Shown: piece by piece, positions 33,288-44,155 of the stretch
How positions within the stretch are numbered: the first letter of the stretch is position 1
How the letters are laid out: the number at the start of each line of letters is the position of its first letter
DNA from: Flavobacterium hibisci
GTDB taxonomy: Bacteria > Bacteroidota > Bacteroidia > Flavobacteriales > Flavobacteriaceae
Reading direction: 5' to 3'
Length of the DNA stretch: 64,000 nt
Assembly: GCF_020026925.1 (NCBI RefSeq)
Contig: NZ_JAIQDW010000002.1
Location: 248,001 to 312,000 of the forward strand
Made by a program: the position numbers and the translations under genes
Notes under the pieces: generated by a model
Told to the model about the DNA's origin: nothing
Databases searched by the model: none
The model's input: only the letters and a program-made list of their open reading frames with translations

Positions 33288-35267
33288 CTAATCTACGTTG
33301 TCGTGTAAGAACGAATTGTTTGAACGTAATTGTAAATCATTATTACTGTCTGTTCCAACTGAAATTCTTGAATTGGTGTTATTTGATTGCGAATTCGACA
33401 AATCTATTCCTAATCTTTTATATGCCGGTTCTTTTTCAAGTTCATCAATTCTGGAAACATTGTTATGAAATTTATAATTGAATTCCTTTAGTTTTCTTCT
33501 TCTCTCCTCAGCTCTTAGACGCAACGTTTCCTCAATTGTCAATTCCATTGGAGAAACATTTGAAGCTGCTGAAAAGTCAGGTTCGCTGGCAAATTCAGTC
33601 TTTGGTTTCAATGTGATATTTAATTCTTCAGGAATTACATCTTCTATCACTTTTTCAACCGGTTTTGATGCGATTAAATCGTTCTCCACCTCCATATATT
33701 CTTCTAACGAATACTTTATAATTCCATTTTCAGAAAGTTCTGTAACCGGCACGAAAGAAACGGGTTCATTAACTTTTATGTTACGGGTTTCATTTGTCAG
33801 TTCGAACAAAATTTTATTATCCTCTACAACTGGTTCTTTCTTTACTTCTGGTTCAGCTCTGAAAAGAGGTAAATCAAATGAAAATGTAGTTTGTTCCTGC
33901 TTCTCAAAAATTCTTTGCGGAGCTTGTGTTTCCTGAAAAGTCTTTACCTCCGGGGTTGAAATTGTAAAATCTATATCTGTAATTGGCGAAACAATTTCAA
34001 AAGTTACATCAAGATTTTTTATAAACTCTGACATTACCACTAACTCTTCCTGATTCATAGTTGGAGCAACAGCAACTGGAGTTGTCGGAGTAGGTATTAC
34101 CGGAGCATTTGTATCTTCCATCAAATCAAAAACAACTTTCTCTTCTGGTTTCGCAATAGGCGTTTCAGCATTTAAATCAAAAGAAGCAAGCGGTCTGTTT
34201 GTTAGATTATGAACACTTCTTTGCTCATCTTCTAGTGTATGAATGATTTTTTTAGGCTCAGTATTTACAATCTCGTTTTGTTGTTCAACATCAAAACCAG
34301 TTGCGATAATAGTTACAGCAATAGCTTCACCCAGAGATTCGTCTTCACCAACCCCCATGATAATATTGGCATTATAACCTGCTTCTGCCTGAATATGATC
34401 ATTGATTTCTCCAATTTCATCCAGCGTAATTTCGTCTGATCCAGAAACGATAAGCAACAATACGTTTTTGGCTCCTGTGATTTTGTTGTCATTTAATAAT
34501 GGAGAATCCAATGCTGAAACAATAGCTTCTTTAGCCCTGTTTTCACCAGTAGCTACAGAAGATCCCATGATAGCTGTTCCACTATTTGACAAAACAGTTT
34601 TAGCATCACGTAAATCGATATTTTGAGTATAGTGATGCGTAATTACTTCTGCAATACCTCTTGAGGCCGTTGCCAATACTTCATCAGCTTTCGAGAATCC
34701 GGCTTTAAAACCAAGATTTCCGTATACTTCCCTTAATTTATTATTATTGATTACAATTAACGAGTCTACTTGTTTACGCAGTTTTTCGATTCCTAAAAGT
34801 GCTTGTTCCTGACGCACTTTCCCTTCAAACTGAAAAGGAATTGTTACAATACCAACTGTTAAAATTTCTCTCTCTTTTGCCAATTGCGCAATTACCGGAG
34901 CAGCCCCTGTACCTGTTCCGCCACCCATACCAGCGGTAATAAATACCATCTTAGTATTACGATCTAGCATTTTCTCAATATCGGCAATACTTTCGATAGC
35001 AGATTGTTGTCCTACATCAGGATTAGCTCCTGCTCCAAGACCTTCTGTCAAATTCACCCCTAACTGAATTTTGTTTGGAACAGAACTATTTTGTAATGCT
35101 TGTGAATCTGTATTACAAACGATAAAATCTACACCTTTTATTCCTTGCTGGAACATGTGATTAATTGCGTTACTTCCGCCCCCTCCTACGCCTATTACTT
35201 TGATGACATTTGATTGGTTTTTTGGTAAATCAAATGAAATGCTTCCAAATTCTGAGTTGCTCATCAT
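33288..35267 (-). CDS. ftsZ: Cell division GTPase FtsZ
   Basis: FtsZ polymerises into the Z-ring. The N-terminal 320 residues carry the full tubulin fold: VGGGGSNAI, the signature GGGTGTGAAP, and SKADEVLATASRGIAEVI. At 659 residues it is much longer than typical FtsZ (about 380-400). The excess is an acidic, probably disordered linker of about 300 residues. A conserved C-terminal stretch (EPAYKRLGIDL) precedes a further 40-residue tail, so the membrane-anchor-binding peptide is internal. Last gene of the dcw operon, 82 nt after ftsA. Start at the first or second Met (MMSNS). Confidence 0.98.
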   Translation of the reverse strand: MMSNSEFGSISFDLPKNQSNVIKVIGVGGGGSNAINHMFQQGIKGVDFIVCNTDSQALQNSSVPNKIQLGVNLTEGLGAGANPDVGQQSAIESIADIEKMLDRNTKMVFITAGMGGGTGTGAAPVIAQLAKEREILTVGIVTIPFQFEGKVRQEQALLGIEKLRKQVDSLIVINNNKLREVYGNLGFKAGFSKADEVLATASRGIAEVITHHYTQNIDLRDAKTVLSNSGTAIMGSSVATGENRAKEAIVSALDSPLLNDNKITGAKNVLLLIVSGSDEITLDEIGEINDHIQAEAGYNANIIMGVGEDESLGEAIAVTIIATGFDVEQQNEIVNTEPKKIIHTLEDEQRSVHNLTNRPLASFDLNAETPIAKPEEKVVFDLMEDTNAPVIPTPTTPVAVAPTMNQEELVVMSEFIKNLDVTFEIVSPITDIDFTISTPEVKTFQETQAPQRIFEKQEQTTFSFDLPLFRAEPEVKKEPVVEDNKILFELTNETRNIKVNEPVSFVPVTELSENGIIKYSLEEYMEVENDLIASKPVEKVIEDVIPEELNITLKPKTEFASEPDFSAASNVSPMELTIEETLRLRAEERRRKLKEFNYKFHNNVSRIDELEKEPAYKRLGIDLSNSQSNNTNSRISVGTDSNNDLQLRSNNSFLHDNVD

Positions 35268-35349
35268 CTTTTTGGTTTTGAAATTCTTATTTAATACATT
35301 TTTTACTCTTGACTTGGGGCCAATAGTAATTCCTTTTCTCTTATTCTTT

Positions 35350-36759
35350 TTATTCTGCGTTATCTAAAAAATCTTTGATTTTATCGACATATCTGTCAAA
35401 AAACGATTTTCTTATTTTAGTCTCTGTAGATTCCTCAACAGCAACATTACTTCTAACTTCTCTTGATTGTTCAATCGTTTCCATTCTTTCAACGTAGTTT
35501 TCTTCAACTTCGTATCGCTGTTGTGGTACCGGAGGAACATTTCTGTAAACCACTCTTGGCTGCTCATTTACTACTTCCATTCTGACAGCACTTTGTGTAC
35601 TATTTTCAATACTGTTCATTACCAATCCAACTGCAGTTGCAAATAATGGACTTGAAATTTCCTCGCTGGAGTTACCAGCTAAATGCTCGTTTGGATATCC
35701 AATTCTGGTATCCATACCTGTTATATATTCTACCAACTGCTTAATGTGTTTTAACTGTGCGCCGCCACCTGTAAGAACAATTCCTGCAATTAATTTTTTA
35801 CGAGGATCTTCATGTCCATAAGCTTTAATTTCAGAGAAAACCTGTTCAATTATTTCTACCACACGTGCGTGAATAATTTTGGACAGATTTTTAAGCGAAA
35901 TCTCTTTTGGCTCTCTCCCTCTTAAGCCTGGGATAGAAACGATTTCGTTATCTTTATTTTCTCCCGGCCAGGCAGATCCAAATTTTATTTTTAAAAGCTC
36001 AGCCTGCTTTTCAATAATAGAACATCCCTCCTTGATATCTTCTGTAATTACATTCCCTCCAAAAGGAATTACAGCAGTATGACGAATGATTCCATCTTTA
36101 AAAATAGCTAAATCTGTTGTTCCCCCACCGATATCGATAAGTGCAACACCAGCTTCCTTTTCTTCCTGACTTAAAACAGCGTCTGCAGAAGCTAACGGTT
36201 CTAATGTCAATCCTGATAATTCAATTCCTGAACTCTGAATACACCTGCCAACATTTCGGATTGATGATGCCTGCCCCACTACCACGTGAAAACTAGATTC
36301 AAGTCTTCCGCCGTACATTCCTATTGGTTCTTTAATTTCAGATTGTCCGTCAATTTTAAATTCCTGAGGCAGTACATGAATGATTTCTTCTCCCGGTAAC
36401 ATCGCCAGTTTATTTACCTGGTCAATCAAAAGCTGAATATCTTTTTCGCCAATAACTTCTTCCGGATTATTTCGGCTTATGTAATCGGTATGCTGAATAC
36501 TTCTGATGTGCTGTCCTGCAATGCCCACAACCACATCTTTAATTTTGTAACCTGAATTAGTTTCGGCTTCAAGAATAGCTTGCTGAATCGATTGAATAGT
36601 TTGGGTGATGTTATTTACAACGCCTCTTGCAACACCCAGACTTTTGGATTTACCAATGCCCAGGATTTCTAATTTCCCATATTCATTTTTTTTGCCTATC
36701 ATGGCAACTATCTTGGTTGTTCCAATATCTAGACCTACTGCAATGTTATCTTTTTCCAT
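35350..36759 (-). CDS. ftsA: Cell division protein FtsA
   Basis: FtsA is the actin-like protein that ties FtsZ to the membrane. The 469-residue protein begins NIAVGLDIGTTKIVAMIGKK and has the actin-type phosphate loops (LIDIGGGTTDLAIF and IVLTGGGAQLKHI). The C-terminus ends in an amphipathic helix (FFDRYVDKIKDFLDN) that inserts in the membrane. A variable Gln/Glu-rich linker precedes it. The gene is 6 nt downstream of ftsQ. Confidence 0.97.
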   Translation of the reverse strand: MEKDNIAVGLDIGTTKIVAMIGKKNEYGKLEILGIGKSKSLGVARGVVNNITQTIQSIQQAILEAETNSGYKIKDVVVGIAGQHIRSIQHTDYISRNNPEEVIGEKDIQLLIDQVNKLAMLPGEEIIHVLPQEFKIDGQSEIKEPIGMYGGRLESSFHVVVGQASSIRNVGRCIQSSGIELSGLTLEPLASADAVLSQEEKEAGVALIDIGGGTTDLAIFKDGIIRHTAVIPFGGNVITEDIKEGCSIIEKQAELLKIKFGSAWPGENKDNEIVSIPGLRGREPKEISLKNLSKIIHARVVEIIEQVFSEIKAYGHEDPRKKLIAGIVLTGGGAQLKHIKQLVEYITGMDTRIGYPNEHLAGNSSEEISSPLFATAVGLVMNSIENSTQSAVRMEVVNEQPRVVYRNVPPVPQQRYEVEENYVERMETIEQSREVRSNVAVEESTETKIRKSFFDRYVDKIKDFLDNAE

Positions 36760-36765
36760 TTTCTA

Positions 36766-37488
36766 TTATTTTGTGCAAACTACTTGTTCCGTAAACCTCA
36801 GATCAATTTTATTGTATTTATATAACGAACTATCTAAAACAGCCTTTTGAAAAAAAGCTTTATAATTCCTGAATTTTTGATCCACATTCATTGTTCTGCC
36901 AAAATCAATGAAGTAATTATAATTTCTATTAAACATTTTTAAGCTACCATTAGGCATAATTTCTATTGCAATGATGTTTTTTTTCAAAAACGCATCGTCA
37001 TAAATTGTGCGAAATAGGGCAGCTAAATCTTCGTTATTTTTTTTATTTATTGTTCCCGAAACAAGAGGAACACGCGCCGTAAAATTGTCTGACAAAGGCA
37101 TTTTATTCCCTTCATAGTCAATATAGAAAGAGCTTCCACCATCATAAATTCTTGCTATTGGTGTTCTCTGTTTTACCCGCGCTTTAAGAACTCCATCAAT
37201 ACTTACAAAAACATCTGATTTCTCAACCATCTCTTGTGTATCGATGCTTTTCTCTATTTTATTCAAATCTAACTCATCTTTTCGGATACTGGAAGCGTCT
37301 CTTTTATTTTCTATCAACAATTTATTAACCGTTTCAGGCTTTACAAAAAGCTTGTTCTCTCCTACAAAAATAACCTCCGATTTCATCAGTTTTCTGTCTC
37401 CGTTTCGGTGCTGGGCAAACGAATACAGAAAGACAACAAGCCCTAAAATAAATACTAATCTTATATTTGTCCAATTAAATATTTTCAT
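36766..37488 (-). CDS. ftsQ: Cell division protein FtsQ
   Basis: FtsQ/DivIB, a bitopic septal protein. The 240-residue protein has a short cytoplasmic N-terminus, one membrane helix (about residues 9-25, LVFILGLVVFLYSF) and a periplasmic beta/alpha region (VSIDGVLKARVKQRTPIARIYDGG, DYEGNKMPLSDNFTARVPLVSG). The POTRA-like part is short. It overlaps murC by 14 nt (37475-37488) and is followed by ftsA. The protein diverges from proteobacterial FtsQ, so naming rests on gene order plus topology. Confidence 0.9.
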   Translation of the reverse strand: MKIFNWTNIRLVFILGLVVFLYSFAQHRNGDRKLMKSEVIFVGENKLFVKPETVNKLLIENKRDASSIRKDELDLNKIEKSIDTQEMVEKSDVFVSIDGVLKARVKQRTPIARIYDGGSSFYIDYEGNKMPLSDNFTARVPLVSGTINKKNNEDLAALFRTIYDDAFLKKNIIAIEIMPNGSLKMFNRNYNYFIDFGRTMNVDQKFRNYKAFFQKAVLDSSLYKYNKIDLRFTEQVVCTK

Positions 37489-38824
37489 TTAAAATCGCTT
37501 TAATTGATGGTACCATCTCTCCAATATCACCAGCTCCGATTGTCACAATTACCGATGCATCATTTGATTTAATTTCGGCTAATAAATCTTCTTTTGCAAC
37601 AATTTTTTTATTCGAATTAGTCATCTTAGCCAACAGCCATTCAGAAGTAACCCCTTCCATCGGAAGCTCTCTTGCCGGATATATATCCATTAAAAAGACT
37701 TCGTCAAACTGCGACAAACTTTCTGCAAATCCATCAACAAAATCTTTCGTCCTGCTGAATAAATGCGGCTGAAAAACCGCCAGTACTTTTCGATCTGGAT
37801 ACAGCTCCCTAACGGCTTGATGTACAGCATTTATCTCTGTTGGATGATGTGCATAATCATCTATATAAACTAAATTTTCAGATTTGATCTGATATGAAAA
37901 ACGTCTTCTGATTCCATTAAAAGAAGCCAGCGCTTTTGCAATTGCATCTGTTGATGTTCCAAAAGTTTTTGACATTGCAATAGCCATCAATGCATTCATC
38001 AAATTATGCTTCCCTGGCAGTCCACAACGCAAATCCTTTATAATTTCTGATGGTGTTTGCACATCAAAAACGTAACTTCCATCTTCTATCCTAACATTAA
38101 AGGCCTTGTAAACAGCTTCTTCATTAATTGCACACTGAACTCCATCTAAGGGCAATTCTGTAGTAATAAAGAGATTATTTTTATCTTCAACTTTGGAGGC
38201 AAATTCTACAAAAGAAGCTTCTATAGCATCACTGGTCCCGTAAATATCTAAATGATCTGCATCCATCGATGTTATGCAGGCAATATTTGGGTGTAAATGC
38301 AAAAACGATCTGTCAAATTCATCTGCTTCGACAACTGTTACTGTTTTTCCGTTTCCAATTAGATTTGAATTATAATTCTCAACAATTCCGCCTACAAATG
38401 CCGTAACATCTGCCCCACTTTCATACAAAATATGACCCAAGATACTAGAAGTAGTCGTTTTTCCGTGTGTTCCTGCTACTGCAAAACTAAACGTCCCCTT
38501 GGTAATAATACCTAAAACTTCTGCACGTTTTTTAACCTGATACTGTCTTTCAATAAAGTAATTCCACTCTGAATGCGTCATTGGAACTGCCGGTGTAAAA
38601 ATCACCAGTGTATTTTCTACATAATAATCAGATGGAATCAAACTAATATTATCTTCAAAATGAATATCAATACCACTTTCAATCAATTCATTTGTAAGCA
38701 TGGAAGGAGTTTTATCATAACCCGAAACTTTTTTCCCGATATATTTAAAATAACGGGCCAGGGCACTCATTCCGATTCCTCCGATACCAATAAAATAAAC
38801 GTTTTGTATTTGATTTAAATTCAT
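37475..38824 (-). CDS. murC: UDP-N-acetylmuramate-L-alanine ligase
   Basis: MurC adds L-Ala to UDP-MurNAc, the first step of stem-peptide assembly. The 449-residue protein has the N-terminal UDP-binding GIGGIGMSALARY, the ATP-binding VAGTHGKTTTSSIL, an Asp in VVEADEFDRSF and a HHPTEINAV motif in the C-terminal Mur-ligase domain. It lies 142 nt downstream of murG and overlaps ftsQ by 14 nt. Confidence 0.97.
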   Translation of the reverse strand: MNLNQIQNVYFIGIGGIGMSALARYFKYIGKKVSGYDKTPSMLTNELIESGIDIHFEDNISLIPSDYYVENTLVIFTPAVPMTHSEWNYFIERQYQVKKRAEVLGIITKGTFSFAVAGTHGKTTTSSILGHILYESGADVTAFVGGIVENYNSNLIGNGKTVTVVEADEFDRSFLHLHPNIACITSMDADHLDIYGTSDAIEASFVEFASKVEDKNNLFITTELPLDGVQCAINEEAVYKAFNVRIEDGSYVFDVQTPSEIIKDLRCGLPGKHNLMNALMAIAMSKTFGTSTDAIAKALASFNGIRRRFSYQIKSENLVYIDDYAHHPTEINAVHQAVRELYPDRKVLAVFQPHLFSRTKDFVDGFAESLSQFDEVFLMDIYPARELPMEGVTSEWLLAKMTNSNKKIVAKEDLLAEIKSNDASVIVTIGAGDIGEMVPSIKAILNENI

Positions 38825-38966
38825 TTGATTTTTATTTTGAGCTATTTTACGTTTATAAAAAACTAGTAATTAAGCCTTTATGTTTTCATTATTTAACAAC
38901 TCAAAACGCTTAAAAATAACGTTATGATTTTTTTATTTTGTTCTATAATTACATTAAAAAGTTATA

Positions 38967-40052
38967 TTATAACAACTTTTTAATTTCATCTACAATTACT
39001 TTTGTAGCATTGGGTCTGGCGAGTTTTTTAATATTATCGCTTAATTGATTTTGTTTTCCCTCATCCTTTAAAAGTGCTTCAAAAACAATACTAAACTGAC
39101 TATCTAATTCTGATTCCCTTAATAAGATTGCGCCTTTTGCATCTACTATTGCCTGAGCATTTTTGGTCTGATGATCTTCTGCTACATTTGGCGACGGTAT
39201 AAAAATTACCGGTTTTCCAACAATACATAATTCTGAAACTGATGATGCCCCTGCCCGGGAAATAATCAGATCTGCAGCAGCGTAAACAAAATCCATTCTT
39301 TCAATGAAATCAACTACTTTTACATCCTGCTGATTGTATTTTTTATAATCCTCAAAATATAATTTTCCGCATTGCCAAATTACCTGTACATTTTGCAAAA
39401 GAAAATTATTCAGTTCTTTTTCGATTAGATGATTAACTCTCCTGGCACCTAAACTTCCACCTAAAACTAACAGTGTTTTTTTATTCGGATCTAAACCATA
39501 AAAAGCAATAGCCTCATTACGTTTTGTATCAATATCAATCAAATCCTGACGAACCGGATTTCCTGTTAAAACAATTTTTTCTTTTGGAAAAAAGCGTTCT
39601 AAATTCTCATAAGCCACACAAATTGCGTTTGCTTTTTTGCTGAGCAGCTTATTTGTTATCCCCGGAAATGAATTTTGTTCCTGAATTACAGTAGGTATTC
39701 CGGCCGAGCCTGCTGCCTGCAATAAAGGTCCGCTTGCAAAACCACCTGTACCAATAACTACATTGGGTTTAAATTGCCTGATAATTCTTTTTGACTCTAA
39801 CAAACTTGATGCTAACTTTAATGGAAACATCAGGTTTTGCACAGTCAGTTTTCGCTGTAAACCAGCAATCCAAAGCCCTTTTATCTCGTAGCCTGCCTGA
39901 GGTACTTTTTGCATCTCCATTTTATCTTTGGCACCTACAAAAAGAAATTCAGCATCAGGAAATTGTAATTTTAATTCGTTTGCAATCGCAATTGCAGGAT
40001 AAATATGTCCTCCTGTTCCACCACCACTTAGTATGAATTTATACTTTGTCAT
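38967..40052 (-). CDS. murG: Lipid II synthase MurG
   Basis: MurG adds GlcNAc to lipid I to make lipid II at the inner face of the membrane. The 361-residue GT28 protein opens with [21 protein letters not shown]. The C-terminal half has [14 protein letters not shown] and [36 protein letters not shown]. It lies 41 nt downstream of ftsW. Its stop codon falls inside an AT-rich inverted repeat (38954-38983). Confidence 0.97.
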   Translation of the reverse strand: MTKYKFILSGGGTGGHIYPAIAIANELKLQFPDAEFLFVGAKDKMEMQKVPQAGYEIKGLWIAGLQRKLTVQNLMFPLKLASSLLESKRIIRQFKPNVVIGTGGFASGPLLQAAGSAGIPTVIQEQNSFPGITNKLLSKKANAICVAYENLERFFPKEKIVLTGNPVRQDLIDIDTKRNEAIAFYGLDPNKKTLLVLGGSLGARRVNHLIEKELNNFLLQNVQVIWQCGKLYFEDYKKYNQQDVKVVDFIERMDFVYAAADLIISRAGASSVSELCIVGKPVIFIPSPNVAEDHQTKNAQAIVDAKGAILLRESELDSQFSIVFEALLKDEGKQNQLSDNIKKLARPNATKVIVDEIKKLL

Positions 40053-40093
40053 ATTTTTAAAAGTTATAGTTTTTAAACTATTCTTTTCTAATT

Positions 40094-41404
40094 TTATTTG
40101 TTCAATACTGCATTCATCGGATTTTTAGAATTATCCAGAATTGAATACATTTCTTCTTCTTCATATATTTCATTAGCAGCCAAATCTTCTTCTGCCAATT
40201 CTTTATCAATTAACCTTTGAAGCGCTTCTTTTCTTCTTTCTTTCTCTTCTTTCTCTTCAGCGATTTCTTCTTCTTTCTTAGTTACACTAATAATGATTCC
40301 CAAAGAAAAACAAGTCATCCAGATTGAACTACCTCCGCTACTTATAAGTGGAAGGGTCTGTCCTGTTACCGGCAATAATTCAACTGCAACAGCCATATTA
40401 ATCATTGCCTGAAATATCATTGGAAAACCGAGTCCAACTACAACCAATTTCCCAAAAAGTGTATTTGCTTTATGTGATGCAATTACAAATCTAAACAGCA
40501 ATAATAAATATAAAAGCAGGATAGAAACTCCTCCTACCAATCCATATTCTTCTACTACAATTGCATAAATAAAATCAGAAGATGATTGTGGCAAAAAGTT
40601 TTTCTGCACACTTTTACCTGGACCCAAACCACCCAATCTTCCTGATGCAATAGCTATTTTTGCCTTTTCAATCTGATAATCATCTTCGTCAGGTTTGTCT
40701 GTGGTGAAGTTTTCAATACGGCTTCCCCAAGTTCCAACTCTGCTAAAAAATCTTGAATCCGGAAATGCTTTTGCTACCAATAAAAAAAACATCAGCATTG
40801 CAATACCAGAACCAATAATAAAACCAATATATTTTAATGGATATTTCCCAATAAAAGTTAGCATTATTACCATACAAAAAATCAATGCTGTTGTAGAGAA
40901 GTTTGCTGGTAAAATAAGTGCCAGGGTAATAAACACCGGAATCCAAAGCTGTACTAATGAAACCTGAAAAGGTTCATTTTCTTCTTTAGTTTTAGATAAA
41001 TAACGTGCTACAAAAATAAAAAGAACGATAGATGCCAAAGTTGATGTTTGAAATGTGATTCCAATAAAAGGAACCTGAATCCAACGACTTGCATTAGCTC
41101 CCGCAATTACAGTTCCCTTTAACAATGTATAAACGAGTAAAAACCAAACAACAGGTAGCGCTATTTTTGATATAGCCCTGAAATAATGATATGGCACTTT
41201 ATGCACCCAGTAAATAATTAAAAATCCAATGCAAATATGAGCCAAATGTTTAATCAAATAACCCAGTGTATTTCCTGTACCGTGCCCGATATAAGCCAGA
41301 TTACTACTTGCACTAAAAACAGGCATAAACGAAAACAGTGCTAATAAAGCCACGAATGACCATATTACCCTGTCTCCTTTTAATTTGTTAACTAACTCCT
41401 TCAT
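40094..41404 (-). CDS. ftsW: Septal peptidoglycan polymerase FtsW
   Basis: FtsW is a SEDS-family glycosyltransferase that polymerises lipid II with its partner FtsI. The protein has about ten membrane helices. A SEDS stretch is [19 protein letters not shown], followed by [20 protein letters not shown], which carries catalytic-site residues. The C-terminus is a charged coiled-coil-like tail of about 60 residues. I start at ATG 41404 ([11 protein letters not shown], 436 residues) rather than an upstream TTG at 41434, which lies in a large inverted repeat. Confidence 0.95.
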   Translation of the reverse strand: MKELVNKLKGDRVIWSFVALLALFSFMPVFSASSNLAYIGHGTGNTLGYLIKHLAHICIGFLIIYWVHKVPYHYFRAISKIALPVVWFLLVYTLLKGTVIAGANASRWIQVPFIGITFQTSTLASIVLFIFVARYLSKTKEENEPFQVSLVQLWIPVFITLALILPANFSTTALIFCMVIMLTFIGKYPLKYIGFIIGSGIAMLMFFLLVAKAFPDSRFFSRVGTWGSRIENFTTDKPDEDDYQIEKAKIAIASGRLGGLGPGKSVQKNFLPQSSSDFIYAIVVEEYGLVGGVSILLLYLLLLFRFVIASHKANTLFGKLVVVGLGFPMIFQAMINMAVAVELLPVTGQTLPLISSGGSSIWMTCFSLGIIISVTKKEEEIAEEKEEKERRKEALQRLIDKELAEEDLAANEIYEEEEMYSILDNSKNPMNAVLNK

Positions 41405-41427
41405 TATTTTTAGTTTCAAGTTTTTTT

Positions 41428-41474
41428 GTTTCAAGTTTCAGGTTTCACACAACGTTAAACCTGAAACTTGAAAC
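41428..41474 (-). repeat. 18-bp perfect inverted repeat between murD and ftsW
   Basis: Arms at 41428-41445 and 41457-41474 (GTTTCAAGTTTCAGGTTT and its complement) separated by 11 nt. A further partial copy (TAGTTTCAAG) lies at 41411-41420. The transcript would fold into a long hairpin in the 76-nt gap between murD and ftsW. Confidence 0.8.
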
Positions 41475-41480
41475 TTTTTT

Positions 41481-42812
41481 CTACAAGTTATGTACCGCTT
41501 GCTTAAATTGTTTTCCTCTGTCTTCGTAGTTTTCGAATAAATCGAAACTTGCGCAGGCTGGAGACAATAAAACTGCATCCCCTTTTTCTGTTAATCTTTG
41601 CGCTGTTTTTACAGCATCATTCATATTATTCACTTCCACCATTATGTCCACAACATTTCCAAAAGATTCTATAATTTTACGATTATCGATTCCCAGGCAG
41701 ATAATTGCTTTTACTTTTTCGCGTACCAATGACATTAATTCGTTGTAATCATTCCCTTTATCAACTCCTCCTACAATCCAAACAGTTGGAACATTCATAC
41801 TATCTAAAGCAAAAAAAGTGGCGTTTACATTTGTTGCTTTAGAATCATTGATATACTGTACATTCTGGATTTTTAATACTTTTTCTAAACGATGTTCAAC
41901 ACCTTGAAAATTTGATAAACTTTCGCGAATTGTTGCATTTCTAATTTGCATCAATTTTGCTACAGAGCTTGCTGCCATTGCATTTTTCATATTATGTTTT
42001 CCTTCTAACGCAATGTATTCTGTTTCCATTGTAAACTCTTCCTGGTTGATCTTTATTTCCATTTTGTTGTTATTTATAGAAGCCCCTTCATCGAATGATT
42101 TGGTCAATGAAAAAGGAATTAATTTTGCTTTTGTTTTATTATTCTTTAACCATTCTGTACTTGCTTCATCATCTGCATCGTAAATCAGATAATCAGTTTC
42201 GGTCTGGTTCATTGTTATCCGGAACTTTGAATTGATATAATTCTCATATTTATATTCGTACCTGTCTAAATGATCCGGACTAATATTGGTTATGATGGCG
42301 ATATCAGGTCTGTAATCTATTATTCCGTCTAACTGAAAACTGCTTAATTCAAGAACGTACGCATCAAATTTATTTTCGGCTACCTGCCAGGCGAAACTCT
42401 TCCCGATGTTGCCTCCTAAACCTACATTCAAACCTGCTGATTTTAATAAATGATAGGTCAGCATTGTTGTTGTTGTTTTACCATTGCTACCGGTAATTCC
42501 AATAGTGAGAGCTTCAGTAAAAGGTTTCGCAAACTCAATTTCAGAAATCACCTTAACCCCTGCAGCAATAAGCTTTTTTACTATCGGGGATTTGTCCGGA
42601 ATTCCGGGGCTTTTCATCACCACATCTGCATTCAGAATTAAATCTTCAGTATGCTGTTCTTCTTCCCAGGCAATTTTATTAATGATAAGAACTTCTTTAT
42701 AACTCTCTTTAATCTTTCCAAAATCAGATACAAAAACCTCGTATCCTTTTTTCTTACCGAGGATAGCAGTTCCAACGCCGCTTTCTCCTCCTCCTAAAAC
42801 AACCAATCTCAT
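41481..42812 (-). CDS. murD: UDP-N-acetylmuramoylalanine-D-glutamate ligase
   Basis: MurD adds D-Glu to UDP-MurNAc-L-Ala. The 443-residue protein has the N-terminal LGGGESGVGTAILGKKKG, the P-loop GITGSNGKTTTTMLTYHLL, HLDRYEYKYENYINSK and a conserved YINDSKATNVNAT in the C-terminal part. Its first base is the one directly after the mraY stop codon, so the two genes are coupled. It is followed by a gap containing an 18-bp inverted repeat. Confidence 0.97.
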   Translation of the reverse strand: MRLVVLGGGESGVGTAILGKKKGYEVFVSDFGKIKESYKEVLIINKIAWEEEQHTEDLILNADVVMKSPGIPDKSPIVKKLIAAGVKVISEIEFAKPFTEALTIGITGSNGKTTTTMLTYHLLKSAGLNVGLGGNIGKSFAWQVAENKFDAYVLELSSFQLDGIIDYRPDIAIITNISPDHLDRYEYKYENYINSKFRITMNQTETDYLIYDADDEASTEWLKNNKTKAKLIPFSLTKSFDEGASINNNKMEIKINQEEFTMETEYIALEGKHNMKNAMAASSVAKLMQIRNATIRESLSNFQGVEHRLEKVLKIQNVQYINDSKATNVNATFFALDSMNVPTVWIVGGVDKGNDYNELMSLVREKVKAIICLGIDNRKIIESFGNVVDIMVEVNNMNDAVKTAQRLTEKGDAVLLSPACASFDLFENYEDRGKQFKQAVHNL

Positions 42813-44045
42813 CTATCTTAGTTTTAAAGTAACGATTGATAATATGGCTAACATTACAGCAACAATCCAGAAACGGGTTACGATTTTACTTTCATGGTAT
42901 CCCTTTTTCTGATAATGATGATGCAGCGGTGACATCAGGAATATTCTGCGGCCTTCTCCGAAACGCTTTTTGGTGTATTTAAAATAAGTTACCTGTATAA
43001 TTACTGAAGCACTTTCGGCAAGGAAAATTCCGCAGAATAAAACAATTAATATTTCTTTACGGACTGCAATGGCTAAAACTGCAATGATCCCTCCAATTGT
43101 TAAACTTCCTGTATCTCCCATAAATACTGATGCAGGAAATGAATTATACCAGAGAAAACCAATTAAAGCCCCGACAAACGCAGATATAAAAACGGTCATT
43201 TCTCCTGAATTGGGTATGTACATTATATTCAGATAATTGGAAAAAATGATGTTTCCTGAAACGAATGTAAATATTCCGAGGGCGAGTACAGAAATTGCAG
43301 AGGTTCCGGCAGCGAGACCATCAATTCCATCCGTTAAATTGGCTCCGTTTGAAACTGCTGTAATAATGAAAATCACAACCGGAATAAACACTAACCAAGC
43401 CCATTTTTCGTATCCGTCTCCCATAAACGATAAAACTTCAGCATAATCAAATTCGTTGTTTTTTACGAAAGGGATTGTTGTTGCTGTAGATTTTTCTTCA
43501 ACAGGCGCAGGAAGTACAACGGTTGTATTTGCTGCTGTTCTAAAAACATCTGTTTTTCCTGTATCTGTTCTTACTGTAACAGCAGGATTAAAATATAAAA
43601 CCGCTCCTACAATAATACCAAGACCAACCTGACCAATAACTTTAAAAATTCCTTTTAGCCCTTGCTTATCTTTTTTGAATATTTTGATATAATCGTCAAC
43701 AAAACCAATAGTTCCCATCCATAAGGTAGTTACAATAAGCAATACAATATAAATGTTATGCAGACGAGCAAACAGCAAAACCGGAATCAAGGTTGCAAAA
43801 ATAATAATCAAACCTCCCATTGTAGGTGTACCTGCTTTTTCGTTTTGACCTGCAAGACCCAATTCACGCACTGTTTCCCCAACCTGCTGGCGGCGTAAAA
43901 AATTGATCACTCTTTTACCATAAATAGTTGACAAAAGCAGTGATAGCATAAATGCCAAAGCCGATCTGAAAGTAATGTACTGAAAAACCCCTGTTCCAGG
44001 CACATCAAGTGTTTTGTCAAAATATTCAAATAAATAGTATAGCAT
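42813..44045 (-). CDS. mraY: Phospho-N-acetylmuramoyl-pentapeptide-transferase
   Basis: MraY moves phospho-MurNAc-pentapeptide to undecaprenyl phosphate, making lipid I. The 410-residue protein has about ten membrane helices and the family motifs: [32 protein letters not shown] and [17 protein letters not shown]. Between helices, about residues 155-210, an extra hydrophilic loop rich in Thr/Ala/Asp is present, an insertion common in Bacteroidota MraY and responsible for the longer length (proteobacterial about 360). It lies 110 nt downstream of murE. Confidence 0.97.
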   Translation of the reverse strand: MLYYLFEYFDKTLDVPGTGVFQYITFRSALAFMLSLLLSTIYGKRVINFLRRQQVGETVRELGLAGQNEKAGTPTMGGLIIIFATLIPVLLFARLHNIYIVLLIVTTLWMGTIGFVDDYIKIFKKDKQGLKGIFKVIGQVGLGIIVGAVLYFNPAVTVRTDTGKTDVFRTAANTTVVLPAPVEEKSTATTIPFVKNNEFDYAEVLSFMGDGYEKWAWLVFIPVVIFIITAVSNGANLTDGIDGLAAGTSAISVLALGIFTFVSGNIIFSNYLNIMYIPNSGEMTVFISAFVGALIGFLWYNSFPASVFMGDTGSLTIGGIIAVLAIAVRKEILIVLFCGIFLAESASVIIQVTYFKYTKKRFGEGRRIFLMSPLHHHYQKKGYHESKIVTRFWIVAVMLAILSIVTLKLR

Positions 44046-44155
44046 ATTTTCTATTTTTTAAATTCCAATTCGAATTAAATTTCATTTTAAAATCCCAAAT
44101 TCAAAAGTTACATTGGGCTTTGCCTCAAGGTTACGGGATTTGAATTTTAATTTTG

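Noticed and set aside
38954..38983. AT-rich inverted repeat over the murG stop codon as a terminator
   Set aside because: Ten A-T-dominated base pairs are weak, and murC, ftsQ, ftsA and ftsZ follow in the same cluster, so a stop here is unlikely.
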